NCBI GenBank assembly: GCA_963663025.1
Contig: OY760073.1
Coordinates: 1,116,001 to 1,180,000, forward strand
Source of the DNA: JAGWBF01 sp963663025
Lineage (GTDB): Bacteria > Chloroflexota > Dehalococcoidia > Lucifugimonadales > JAGWBF01
Direction: 5' to 3'
DNA length: 64,000 nucleotides
Under the pieces are notes generated by a model. That model saw only the letters and a program-made list of their open reading frames with translations, did no database searches and was not told the DNA's origin. Of the stretch, positions 1 through 8,121 are shown one piece after another; within the stretch, counting starts at the first letter, position 1, and every line of letters starts with the position of its first letter. The translations under genes were made by a program, and so were the position numbers.

Positions 1-200
1 TCAGGGAGGTCTACCGGCGCTACCTTCCCAACAAGGTGGTGGCCGGCGCCTCCGGGCCTGTGGATGACGACAAGGCGACGCCCCTGCTGCAGGAGCGGGT
101 CATGATCGACGGCAGGCCCACAGCCTACGTCTGCGAGAACTACGCCTGCCAGCTTCCAGTGACCACCCCCGAAGAGCTGGCCTCCCTGCTGGAGCAGTAG
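1..200 (+). CDS. Thioredoxin domain-containing protein (YyaL/DUF255-type), C-terminal end only
   Basis: The open frame runs in from the left edge (first full codon at 3) and stops with TAG at 198-200. The visible 65 residues include ATPLLQERVMIDGRPTAYVC, then an E-N-Y-A-C-Q-L-P-V segment and TTPEELASLLEQ. This matches the conserved tail of long YyaL/spermatogenesis-associated-20-type proteins (N-terminal thioredoxin fold plus a glycosidase-like domain), whose biochemical role is poorly defined. The N-terminal part is outside the window. The last 25 bases before the stop region (171-195) recur exactly at 3624-3648, so this 3' end appears to be the target of an insertion. Confidence 0.75.
   Translation, partial: REVYRRYLPNKVVAGASGPVDDDKATPLLQERVMIDGRPTAYVCENYACQLPVTTPEELASLLEQ
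171..195 (+). repeat. Left 25-bp direct repeat (3' end of yyaL-like gene), attL-like
   Basis: The 25 bases from 171 to 195 are identical to 3624-3648. The next seven bases differ at only two positions, and both copies encode ...EELASLLE(Q/R)-stop. The copy sits at the very end of the upstream gene, as expected when an element integrates into a gene's 3' end. Confidence 0.7.
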
Positions 201-310
201 GGACGCCCCCCGCCTTGTGCCGGCCTTGCACCTAAGATAGCCACTGCATAAGACCCATTGGAATTGATTTTCCTCAGGCGAGGACATTATCCTTTAACGG
301 TTCAGGCAGA

Positions 311-316
311 TATAAT
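311..316 (+). promoter_or_regulatory. Possible -10 box (TATAAT) in front of the island genes
   Basis: A perfect TATAAT lies 111 bp upstream of the first island gene in a 226-bp gap that is otherwise featureless. No convincing -35 is present at 16-18 bp. Confidence 0.35.
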
Positions 317-426
317 CTACGTAACGGTCCGTCGTAGATGCACGAGGTATCTTCGTGCGCCTTTGTCGCCCATGTCGGATTCGAGTATCTACCAGAACGC
401 CGCATTCTCACCTCGGGAGGTTACCT

Positions 427-720
427 ATGACGGACGCAGAGGGTTCGGTTTCTTTGCTATGGCAGAAGTACGAACAGCAAGAAAGGACGATAAAGGCGCT
501 GGAAGCAACTATCGCGTGGCTAATACGCCAAAACGAACACCATAGATTTTTTGTGCATTGTAAGGGCCTTATAGAACGGGACCGCCCGGAGGAGAATGAA
601 GAATTTATCGATTCATTTAATTGGGAAGGCATAGCAAGTTTCTTAGAATTCTTCGAGCACAGCCAACGAGACCCAGATATACCGCCGGACCCCAGCATTC
701 CACCAGAAGCTCATCGATGA
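427..720 (+). CDS. Hypothetical protein in island (97 aa)
   Basis: I do not recognise this protein. The start chosen is ATG 427, because GGAGG at 416-420 lies 6 nt upstream; the frame stays open further upstream but has no ribosome site there. The product is charged and acidic, with a likely helix near its N-terminus (LLWQKYEQQERTIKALEAT) and a Pro-rich end (PDIPPDPSIPP). No signal peptide or membrane segment is visible. The DNA is clearly AT-richer than the metabolic genes nearby, which fits recent acquisition with the island. It could be a small accessory factor for the downstream genes, but nothing in the sequence shows a function. Confidence 0.5.
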   Translation: MTDAEGSVSLLWQKYEQQERTIKALEATIAWLIRQNEHHRFFVHCKGLIERDRPEENEEFIDSFNWEGIASFLEFFEHSQRDPDIPPDPSIPPEAHR

Positions 721-845
721 TGAGCGATGGGTCAAACCAACTCGTTTGGTCAAGGTGGGAGCAAACGGACAATTCTTCTCACATCACCCCCAACTGAAAT
801 GGCGTCTTAATGAGTTGGAGATAACCTTAAATGGAGAGCCTGCAC

Positions 846-2295
846 ATGGCGGACGCTGAAGACCTGTACGAAATCCTGCAACTTCATCATTCAGCGCATC
901 AGAATGTGATTGATGCTGCCTACCAGCGGCTGGCGGAGCTCTACCATCCCGCCAAGGACCCGTCGCCGGAAGCGGCCGCAAAGCTGGCAGCAGTCAGCAG
1001 GGCTTACGCAGTGCTGGGAGACCCAGAAAAGCGGGCCGCCTACGACCGGGACCGTGAGGCTGAGGCAGCTGGAGCTTCGGCCAAGGAAGAAGGCTTAGAA
1101 CCGGAATCACCAAAGCCTCGAAGTCGCAAAAGGACGAAACAGAGGGCGCTGGACTACATCACCGTTGGGTCCACCAAGGAGGATGTGGCTCGAATCCAAG
1201 GCCCGCCCTCCAGTACTCGGGATAAGGCAGACTCTGGCCTTGAGGGTGAGACTTGGTACTATGGTGGCGTCGGTAAGTCCTCAGGCAATGTGTTCTTCGA
1301 CAAGCGTGGCCGCGTTGAAGGTTGGATTAATTGGGGGGGCTTTGAATGCTCAGATAGTACCCGGCTTAAATGTCACAAATTCGGAGACCTTTGAGATTGG
1401 ATCTCACAAGGATGACGTCGCTAGGCTGCAAGGAACCCCGTACCGGATAGCTGTCCCAACACCGAGAACGACCACAGCCCTTCGAAAAGACAGGGAAGAA
1501 AGACGGGCATCCAGAGAATTCGCAAGGGAGGTGGGCTTACGGTGGGACCCACAGGACCATGCCCATATGGGAAAGTACAGCAAAGACGAAGATCCGGACA
1601 GGGAGACATGGTACTACGAAGGCGGAGTGGTTGAACTCTCCATTGCCACAGGCCGGGTCACAGCTTGGGATAATCAAGATGGTTCCCTAAAGGCCCAGGC
1701 CCGGTGGGCAGAGCGCGATAAGGAATGGAAGGGAGAGGAGCATTTCACCTTCGACTCGACCCAGTCCGATGTCAAGAGAGTACAGGGGGAGCCTCTCAGA
1801 GAATCACGAGAGGGGACACATGACAAGACCTGGCACTACGGCACCGACCTGCTTTCCAGTGAAGTCGAATTCTTACAGGGCCGTGTTGTAGCTTGGAGCA
1901 AGGGAAAAGAAGAATTGAAAGTCCGGGCGGTCCCAGGACCTAACGTCACCACAGGCCCGACATTCCAGTTAGGCTCCCACAAGGACGACGTCATCAGGTT
2001 GCAGGGAACCCCCAGGGGGATCTCTGCCATGAAGAGCCCTCTTTCCTTACAGCACGGTGGGGGTTTCGAAAAGTGGCGATATGGTGGTGCGGATGTCAGC
2101 TTATCCATCTCCGGCCATGTGATTGATTGGAGCAACCCTGAAGGCATCCTCAAAGTACAGGGCATACGCCCTGAACGCAAACTTCCTCGGGACTACGGCT
2201 CCTCACCCGCCAAGGTCCCGGGCTGCCTAACGACAGTGGTAGGGCTGGGGCTGGTAGTGGTCACCGTAATTCTTTCGGCAATGCTTTTCACCTGA
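846..2295 (+). CDS. J-domain protein with four SmpA/BamE-like repeats and C-terminal membrane anchor; frameshifted
   Basis: Residues 1-70 form a DnaJ-like J domain (DLYEILQLHHSA ... AYAVLGDPEKRAAYD), but the HPD motif reads HPA, so Hsp70 stimulation is doubtful. Four repeats follow, each built as [FI]-x-[IVL]-GS-x-KDDV-x-R-[LIV]-QG-x-P ... W-x-YGG ... GRV-x-x-W. This resembles SmpA/OmlA (BamE)-like folds by motif shape only. The protein ends in one hydrophobic segment (TTVVGLGLVVVTVILSAMLF), a possible tail anchor. The frame breaks inside repeat 1 at a run of seven G (1333-1339). With six G the text reads GRVEGWINWGALNAQIVPG, matching repeat 3. The cause is either a real mutation or a homopolymer error; the repaired product is about 482 aa. 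The start ATG 846 has GGAG upstream; ATG 831 is the alternative. Confidence 0.7.
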
Positions 2296-2330
2296 ATTGT
2301 CGCCCTTTAGACCTTCTCGCTTGCAAATGA

Positions 2331-3599
2331 ATGTACGTTCCCTCGGGGAGAGAGCAAATCACCTGTACTCTGGGAGGTCAATGTCAGAATATGCTCTTCG
2401 ACGTTACTGATCGGTCTGATCTTGGAATCCCACAAGAAGGAAAGCATCCGTTCACATACCTGAACCGATCGGCAGAGCCGGAAATCGTGCGAACACGGGG
2501 TCTGCTTGAAACATGGTTTGGGGACTACCCTGTAGATGCAAGAAGTGACCTTAGAGCACGGTTCCGAGATGGCAATAACCATGCTCATCAAGGAGCATAT
2601 TTCGAGCTCTTGGTCCACGCCCTGCTAAGAAAGCTGGGATACGATACAACCCCGCATCCCATCATTCCTCGCAACTCTAGACGACCTGACTTCCTGGTTA
2701 ATTCAGAAGAAGAGCCATTTTATGTTGAGTGCACTGTAGCTGGTCGTGATACACGCGACAAAGCACCCACGGCTGCTGAACAGGATGTCTTGAATAAACT
2801 GAACTCTCTCCAGTCTTCCTGCTACCGCCTAACGATATCCATGTCAGGGACATTGACCGAGCCTCTTAGTTACCGTTATATAACCGGCCAATTCAGCCAG
2901 TGGTTAGAGGACAACACCCCTCCAAAACACCTCCCGCCTTGGCCCGATGAAAACTCTGAAAGCGAGCCTGTGCGAATCGAGCACGGGGACTGGGAACTTA
3001 TTGGGGATTTCGTGAAGCTGGATGTGCCTAAATCGAGCACTCCATATCCTGCAATTGAAGACCCATTCATCTGTATGTGGGCTACCGACGCAAGGGGCAA
3101 CCGCCCGGATATCTACGGTAAACTCACAAAGAAGGCCTCAAGTTACAAGAATGATCTCCCTCTGGTGGTAGCGGTTAGCACATCCTACGACCATCTTCCT
3201 CATGGGGCTTTGTACGAAGAGCAAGCCCTGTTTGGCCTAGGGCATATCCATAATCCCAACAACGAGAATCCCAACAAGGAGTTTACAGAGTCTCACAAGA
3301 GACTTGGGCTATGGGTTAATGCAAGTGGAAAACCCACCCGAAAGAACGTGGCTGCAGTCCTGATATTCAAGAATGCATCGGTCTATCGGATGAAGGCGCA
3401 ATCATCCCGACTCTATATCAACCCCTGGAATCAGGGCAGGCAGTTGCCAGGGCCATTGTTCAAACTTCCCTATACTACGGTGGTAGATAACGAGGTACGA
3501 CGGGGTGGCGACATCTCCATCACCGATATACTTGAAACGAAGGCCGGAAGCCACCAAACAGGGGACTCCATATGGGATGATGCTTACCTGTTAGGTTAG
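2331..3599 (+). CDS. PD-(D/E)XK-like nuclease, putative defence or mobile-element protein
   Basis: The product is 422 aa without signal or membrane segments. Residues about 85-145 have the layout of a restriction-endonuclease fold: a helix (YFELLVHALLRKLGY), then RRPDFLV, then EEPFYVECTVAGR. This fits the D-x(n)-E-x-[KT] core, with Thr in place of the usual Lys. The remaining 280 residues are unrecognised and may determine specificity. The start is uncertain: ATG 2331 has no good ribosome site, whereas ATG 2391 has GGGAGG 13 nt upstream. It is the last gene before the right-hand direct repeat, so it probably belongs to the inserted element. Specific function is unknown; nuclease activity is inferred from the motif alone. 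Confidence 0.5.
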   Translation: MYVPSGREQITCTLGGQCQNMLFDVTDRSDLGIPQEGKHPFTYLNRSAEPEIVRTRGLLETWFGDYPVDARSDLRARFRDGNNHAHQGAYFELLVHALLRKLGYDTTPHPIIPRNSRRPDFLVNSEEEPFYVECTVAGRDTRDKAPTAAEQDVLNKLNSLQSSCYRLTISMSGTLTEPLSYRYITGQFSQWLEDNTPPKHLPPWPDENSESEPVRIEHGDWELIGDFVKLDVPKSSTPYPAIEDPFICMWATDARGNRPDIYGKLTKKASSYKNDLPLVVAVSTSYDHLPHGALYEEQALFGLGHIHNPNNENPNKEFTESHKRLGLWVNASGKPTRKNVAAVLIFKNASVYRMKAQSSRLYINPWNQGRQLPGPLFKLPYTTVVDNEVRRGGDISITDILETKAGSHQTGDSIWDDAYLLG

Positions 3600-3623
3600 T
3601 TAAGTCCCGCCATTGTCAAACCG

Positions 3624-3648
3624 GAAGAGCTGGCCTCCCTGCTGGAGC
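3624..3648 (+). repeat. Right 25-bp direct repeat (duplicate yyaL 3' end), attR-like
   Basis: Exact copy of 171-195 with no gene attached: the bases upstream are unrelated to yyaL. It is followed by an in-frame TAA and a short inverted repeat (AAGGGG/CCCCTT around 3652-3667) that could be the original terminator of the yyaL-like gene. Confidence 0.7.
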
Positions 3649-3686
3649 GGTAAGGGGATTTGCCCCTTCCATAGAGTCCAGAACGT

Positions 3687-3979
3687 TCCTGGATTGCGAC
3701 TTTCGCGGCTATGACGGCGCGTTCTCTGGTCATACCCTACCGTCCGTTCGCCCTTCGATTTCCCTCAGGGCGAACGGACGGCGGCACCGCAGACTCCCGA
3801 TTGCACGGGAGTGACGGTATAGAGGCAGCGGGAGCCGTCCTACCGCCGGAGCAGATGGGCCGTTCCCCTTCGAGAGCCTCAGGACAGGCTCAGGGCGGAA
3901 CGGCCCAGGGATCGTTTCGTTACAGCTAGCCGATGCCCGGCCTGGGTTTCCTGGATTGCGGCCTCCGCCGCAATGACGG
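3687..3979. repeat. Cluster of short palindromic interspersed repeats
   Basis: No gene is seen from 3654 to 4155. Family A (core ATTGCGGC-N4-GCCGCAAT, flanked by CCTGG and GACGG) occurs at 3950-3979, with a decayed copy at about 3687-3717. Family B (CCGTTC...TTCGATTTCCCTCAGGGCGAACGG, a hairpin) occurs at 3741-3780. A longer variant containing GAGAGCCTCAGGACAGGCTC lies at 3857-3906. Both families recur across the window in either orientation and always between genes. Confidence 0.75.
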
Positions 3980-4077
3980 GGGGGGGGTCCCCAAGGGACA
4001 AGCCAAGTCCTAATCAATCCTTCAGCGGCATGCGCTGCGGTATGGGCCGCCAGCTACCCACGCCTGCCCTTTGGTTG

Positions 4078-4083
4078 TATAAT
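4078..4083 (+). promoter_or_regulatory. -10 box of the icd promoter
   Basis: A perfect TATAAT lies 73 bp upstream of the icd start codon. No good -35 is seen at normal spacing, so this may depend on an activator or be a weak promoter. Confidence 0.45.
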
Positions 4084-4155
4084 TGGGCGGACTTCCGGGG
4101 GGTCTCATCTACACGTGCTCCCTGAGAGCCCCACACCACGCTTTTGGAGAGATTC

Positions 4156-5361
4156 ATGGCTGACAACCAGGTTATTGAAGCCGCCAAAGAGAAGTTTGGC
4201 GCGGTGCTTGAGCAGCAGCTTGAGAGGGTCGAGCGCCTCAAGGCCGAGCTTGACTGGACCGACTACTCCAAGGTCAGTCCCATCGTCGTCGGCACCATCG
4301 GAGGCGACGGCATCGGCCCTTACATCGCCGCCGAGGCCCAGCGAGTGCTGGAGTTCCTCCTCCGCAGCGAAATAGCTTCAGGCAAGGTAGTCTTCAAGAC
4401 CATCGAGGGTCTGACCATCGAGAACCGGGCTGCCCACCTGAAGAGCATCCCGGACGATGTCCTGGCGGATATCAAGACCTGCCATGTCACGCTGAAGGGC
4501 CCCACTCACACGCCGGAGCAGGGCGACGGCTGGCCCAACCTGGAGAGCGCCAACGTCTCCATGCGCAAGGAGCTGGACCTCTTCGCCAACGTCCGCCCAG
4601 TGCGCATTCCCCAGCAGGGCATCGACTGGACCTTCTTCCGGGAGAACACCGAGGATATGTACGCAGTCGGCAGCCAGGGCGTCAACGTCACCGAAGACCT
4701 GGGGATCGACTTCCGGGTCATCACCAGCCAGGGGTCGGAGCGCATCATCGAGGCGGCCTTTGCCCACGCCAAGCGCACCGGCAAGGACAATGTGACAGTC
4801 GTCACCAAGGCGAACGTAGTCAAGACCACCGACGGGAAGTTCCTGGACATCGCCAGGATGGTATCCGAAAGGTACCCGGGCATCACCTGGGAGGGCTGGT
4901 ACATCGACCTGATGACGGCCGCCCTCATCAATCCCGCCCGCCAGAAGCAGTTCCAGGTCCTGGTGCTGCCCAACCTGTACGGTGACATCCTCACTGACGA
5001 GGCAGCCCAGATACAGGGCGGTATTGGCACCGCTGGGAGCGCCAACATGGGGAAGGCCTACGCCATGTTTGAAGCGATCCACGGAAGCGCCCCCCGCATG
5101 GTCAACGAAGGACGTGCCCAATACGCCGACCCCAGCTCCATGATGCGAGCAGGCGCGATGATGTTAACCCACCTGGGATTCGAAGAGAAGGGCGACAAAC
5201 TTCACAAGGCCCTGGAAATATGCGGGCAGTACGAACGCAGCGTAGTGATGACCGGGCGAAGCAACGGCGCGACCGGCGAAGAGTTCGGCAACTACCTGAT
5301 GAACACCATCGAAGATGCCCGGCTGGAGGAACGCTGGGAGCAGTACGTCCGGGAAGCTTAG
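4156..5361 (+). CDS. icd: Isocitrate dehydrogenase (isocitrate/isopropylmalate dehydrogenase family)
   Basis: This TCA-cycle enzyme oxidatively decarboxylates isocitrate to 2-oxoglutarate. The 401-aa product carries the family landmarks: GTIGGDGIGP near residue 45, ESANVSMRKELDLFANVRPV (Ser, Asn and Arg of the isocitrate site, unlike the isopropylmalate version), ENTEDMYAVGS, the metal-binding DLMTAALINPARQ region, VLPNLYGDILTDEAAQIQGG and FEAIHGSAP. I cannot tell NAD from NADP use. ATG 4156 is chosen because GGAG lies 6 nt upstream; a TTG at 4144 is in frame but lacks a site. It is followed on the same strand by an HNH gene and mdh, giving an icd-HNH-mdh unit. Confidence 0.92.
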   Translation: MADNQVIEAAKEKFGAVLEQQLERVERLKAELDWTDYSKVSPIVVGTIGGDGIGPYIAAEAQRVLEFLLRSEIASGKVVFKTIEGLTIENRAAHLKSIPDDVLADIKTCHVTLKGPTHTPEQGDGWPNLESANVSMRKELDLFANVRPVRIPQQGIDWTFFRENTEDMYAVGSQGVNVTEDLGIDFRVITSQGSERIIEAAFAHAKRTGKDNVTVVTKANVVKTTDGKFLDIARMVSERYPGITWEGWYIDLMTAALINPARQKQFQVLVLPNLYGDILTDEAAQIQGGIGTAGSANMGKAYAMFEAIHGSAPRMVNEGRAQYADPSSMMRAGAMMLTHLGFEEKGDKLHKALEICGQYERSVVMTGRSNGATGEEFGNYLMNTIEDARLEERWEQYVREA

Positions 5362-5390
5362 GTAGGGGCAGGGAGCAAGGGAGGTTAACT

Positions 5391-5792
5391 ATGGTGTTTT
5401 TCGGCAATCCTTTCGGAGACGATAGGCGCAGCCGCCCCTCTCTCAAGCAATGGAGAGAACTCCTTCATCCCAGGCAAGGTGGAAAGTGCATGTATTGTGG
5501 GGTCAAGATTCGTCAAGGAGACGGGCAAGTTGACCACAAGAAGCCGTTCGCAGATGGAGGCAAAGAAACTCCCGCCAATATGCAATTGCTCTGTGGTCCC
5601 TGCAACACGCGCAAAGGCAAGCTCACCGATGCAGAGTTTAAGAGGCGATTCAAGTCGATCTTACCTTCCAAGCTACCACCTGCCAAGTCCATTCCGCTCT
5701 CCAAATTTGATGCGGTCGCCAAGAATGTCGCAGATCGAAAAGCTAAGGTAGCCAAGAAACGAAGGGAGCAAGACCCCTTAAGTTTCTTCTAG
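5391..5792 (+). CDS. HNH endonuclease domain protein between icd and mdh
   Basis: A 133-aa protein with a compact HNH/zinc domain: CMYCG near residue 28, DHKKPFADGG near residue 43, then NMQLLCGPCNTRKG. The two C-x-x-C pairs flank the DH core as in McrA-type HNH nucleases. A Lys-rich tail (KAKVAKKRREQDP) could bind nucleic acid. The start ATG 5391 has GGGAGG 6 nt upstream. It lies 29 nt after icd and 27 nt before mdh on the same strand, so it is probably co-transcribed with two TCA-cycle genes with no obvious functional link. It may be a stand-alone defence or homing-type nuclease captured in the operon. Confidence 0.8.
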   Translation: MVFFGNPFGDDRRSRPSLKQWRELLHPRQGGKCMYCGVKIRQGDGQVDHKKPFADGGKETPANMQLLCGPCNTRKGKLTDAEFKRRFKSILPSKLPPAKSIPLSKFDAVAKNVADRKAKVAKKRREQDPLSFF

Positions 5793-5819
5793 GAATCTAT
5801 CTCAAGAAAGGCAGCATAA

Positions 5820-6755
5820 ATGACCAGGCAGAAAGTCACAGTCGTTGGGGCGGGGAATGTCGGCGCTACCACCGCCCAGCGAATTCACGGGTTGGGCATC
5901 GCCGATGTGGTCCTGGTGGACGTTGTAGAAGACCTGCCCCAGGGTAAGGGCCTTGATATGCTGGAGTCGGGGCCGGTACTCGGCACCGATGCCCAGATCG
6001 TGGGCAGCAACGGCTACGAGGCTACGGCAGGCTCCGACCTGGCCATCGTCACGGCAGGCATCGCCCGCAGGCCCGGCATGAGCCGTGACGACCTGCTGCT
6101 GACCAACATGAAGATAATCGGAGACGTCACCCGCGCGGTGGTGGAACACTCTCCCGACTGTGTGCTGATGGTGGTCACCAACCCCCTGGATGCCATGGTG
6201 CAGTACGCCTACGAAGTCAGCGGTTTCCCCCGCCACCGGGTGTTCGGGATGGCAGGGGTGCTGGACACCGCAAGGTTCCGCACCTTTATCGCCCGGGAAC
6301 TGGATGTGTCGGTGGAGGATATACAGGCTGTCGTCCTGGGAAGCCACGGTGACGATATGGTCCCCCTGGTGCGCTACACCTCCGTCGGGGGAATACCCCT
6401 GACCGACCTTCTGCCTGCTGAGCGGATAGAGCAGTTGGTGCAGAGGACCCGGCAGGGAGGCGGGGAGATCGTTGCCCTGCTTAAGGCCGGAAGCGCCTAC
6501 TACGCCCCCTCGGCAGCTGTGGCCCAGATGGCCGAGGCGGTGCTGCTGGACAAGAAGCGCATCCTGCCCTGCTCCGTTTACCTGGACGGCGAGTACGGCA
6601 TCCAGGGCCTCTATGTGGGGGTGCCCGTAAAGCTGGGCGCCAACGGCGTGGAGGAGATCATACAGGTGGACCTGACCCAACAGGAAAGGGATGCCCTCAA
6701 TCTTTCAGCCAACAACGTCAACGAGCTACTTGAGGTTATGAAGAACGCTGCGTAA
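5820..6755 (+). CDS. mdh: Malate dehydrogenase (LDH-like type)
   Basis: The enzyme interconverts malate and oxaloacetate with NAD(H). The 311-aa product has the Rossmann motif VVGAGNVGATTAQR, an acidic residue at the end of the second strand (VLVDVVED), the substrate loop RRPGMSRDDLL (two Arg typical of malate rather than lactate specificity), VVTNPLDAM and the catalytic LGSHGDDMVPL with His. It is the LDH-like form common in Chloroflexota. It follows icd and the HNH gene at short spacing, so the three are likely transcribed together. Confidence 0.93.
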   Translation: MTRQKVTVVGAGNVGATTAQRIHGLGIADVVLVDVVEDLPQGKGLDMLESGPVLGTDAQIVGSNGYEATAGSDLAIVTAGIARRPGMSRDDLLLTNMKIIGDVTRAVVEHSPDCVLMVVTNPLDAMVQYAYEVSGFPRHRVFGMAGVLDTARFRTFIARELDVSVEDIQAVVLGSHGDDMVPLVRYTSVGGIPLTDLLPAERIEQLVQRTRQGGGEIVALLKAGSAYYAPSAAVAQMAEAVLLDKKRILPCSVYLDGEYGIQGLYVGVPVKLGANGVEEIIQVDLTQQERDALNLSANNVNELLEVMKNAA

Positions 6756-6807
6756 ACTTTGCAGTGTGAGCTTATGTTTAGCCTAACCTGGCCCGGAGGA
6801 ATGTCCC

Positions 6808-8109
6808 ATGCCGAATCGCACCGATGCTGAAAGGGAGTTGCTGGAGAAGGCGGCCCAGTACATGCCCGGGGCTTCCACGGGCAACATGAAGGTCGATCCC
6901 GAGCACCTCTTCCTGATAAAGGAAGGTAGGGGATCTAAGGTCTGGGATGTCAGCGGAAACGAGTATATCGACTATCTGATGGGTTCCGGTCCCATGGTCC
7001 TGGGCCATGCCCACCCAGCGGTGGTGGTCGCCGTCAAGGAAGCTGTGGAGCAGGGTAGCACCTTCTTCGCCACCAACGAGCGGGCTGTGCATCTGGCTGA
7101 AGCGATAGCCAAGGCTATCCCCAGCGCTGACAAGGTGCGCTTCACCACCAGCGGCACCGACGCCGACTTCCAGGCTATGCGCATCGCCCGCGCCTACCGG
7201 AAGCGGGATGTGGTGCTAAAGTTCGAGGGCGGCTACCATGGCACCAGCGACTACGCTGTGATGAACGTTACCCCCAGCGGAGCTTCGCTGAAAGATTATC
7301 CCACTCCCGCTCCCAACACCGCCGGCGTCCCTAAGGCGATCCTGGACACCATGCTGATTGCGCCCTACAACGACATCGAGACCGCAGCCGCCATCATCGA
7401 GCAGAACCATGACGACCTGGCCGCCGTCATCCTGGAGCCTATGCAGCGCATCATCGCCCCGAAGCCCGGCTTTCTACAGGGCCTTCGCGATGTGACTTCC
7501 CACTTCGAGATACCCCTCATCTTCGATGAGGTAGTAACGGGCTTCCGCCTTGCCTACGGAGGCGCCCAGGAGTACTACGGAGTTCAGCCCGACCTGACCA
7601 CCATGGGCAAGATCGTCGGCGGAGGCTACCCCCTGGGAGCGGTTGCAGGACGGGAAGATCTTATGTCCGTTCTTGACCCACAACGGGCTGATTCCGACAC
7701 CTTCGTGTCCCAGGTTGGCACCCTCAACGCCAATCCTGTAGCCTGCGCTGCGGGCCTTGCCACCCTGAACGAGCTGGGAAAGCCCGGCATTTACGACCGG
7801 CTCCACGCCATCGGCAAGCAGATCAGAGATGGGATTGAGCGCGTCTGCCGGGAGGCCGACGTTGCCATGCAGCCTTCTGGTGAGGACCCCATTTTCGGCT
7901 TCTATTTCACCGACGAACCCATCGAGAACTACCGCTCGACGCTGAAGGCCGACGCCGCCAAGATGGCGCGGTTTAACGTTCTGCTCCTGGACGAGGGAGT
8001 ACTGAAGAGCTGGCCGGACAAGTTCTACCCCTCCCTTGCCCACTCGTCGGAAGATATAGAAGCAACCACCGAAGCCTTTGCCAAGGTGATCGACCAGATC
8101 AAGGGCTAG
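6808..8109 (+). CDS. Class III PLP aminotransferase (glutamate-1-semialdehyde aminomutase-like)
   Basis: The 433-aa product has the fold-type I layout: DVSGNEYIDYLMGSGPMVLGHAHP near the N-terminus, TTSGTDADFQAMRIAR, the PLP Asp in IFDEVVTGFRLAYGGAQ, and the Schiff-base Lys in TTMGKIVGGGYPLGAV. It resembles HemL, but the motif SGTDAD differs from the usual SGTEA, and no other heme genes are nearby. I therefore leave the substrate open; many members of this group act on amino acids or amines. GGAGGA lies 8 nt before ATG 6808. It follows mdh after 52 nt. Confidence 0.82.
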   Translation: MPNRTDAERELLEKAAQYMPGASTGNMKVDPEHLFLIKEGRGSKVWDVSGNEYIDYLMGSGPMVLGHAHPAVVVAVKEAVEQGSTFFATNERAVHLAEAIAKAIPSADKVRFTTSGTDADFQAMRIARAYRKRDVVLKFEGGYHGTSDYAVMNVTPSGASLKDYPTPAPNTAGVPKAILDTMLIAPYNDIETAAAIIEQNHDDLAAVILEPMQRIIAPKPGFLQGLRDVTSHFEIPLIFDEVVTGFRLAYGGAQEYYGVQPDLTTMGKIVGGGYPLGAVAGREDLMSVLDPQRADSDTFVSQVGTLNANPVACAAGLATLNELGKPGIYDRLHAIGKQIRDGIERVCREADVAMQPSGEDPIFGFYFTDEPIENYRSTLKADAAKMARFNVLLLDEGVLKSWPDKFYPSLAHSSEDIEATTEAFAKVIDQIKG

Positions 8110-8121
8110 CGCCGGGGGAAC

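Noticed and set aside
4378..5121. Long open frame antisense to icd
   Set aside because: It mirrors the icd codons, has no ribosome site and no recognisable protein features; a high-GC shadow.
5802..6680. 292-codon open frame antisense to mdh
   Set aside because: Shadow of the mdh frame; composition is His/Gly/Gln-rich as expected from the opposite strand.
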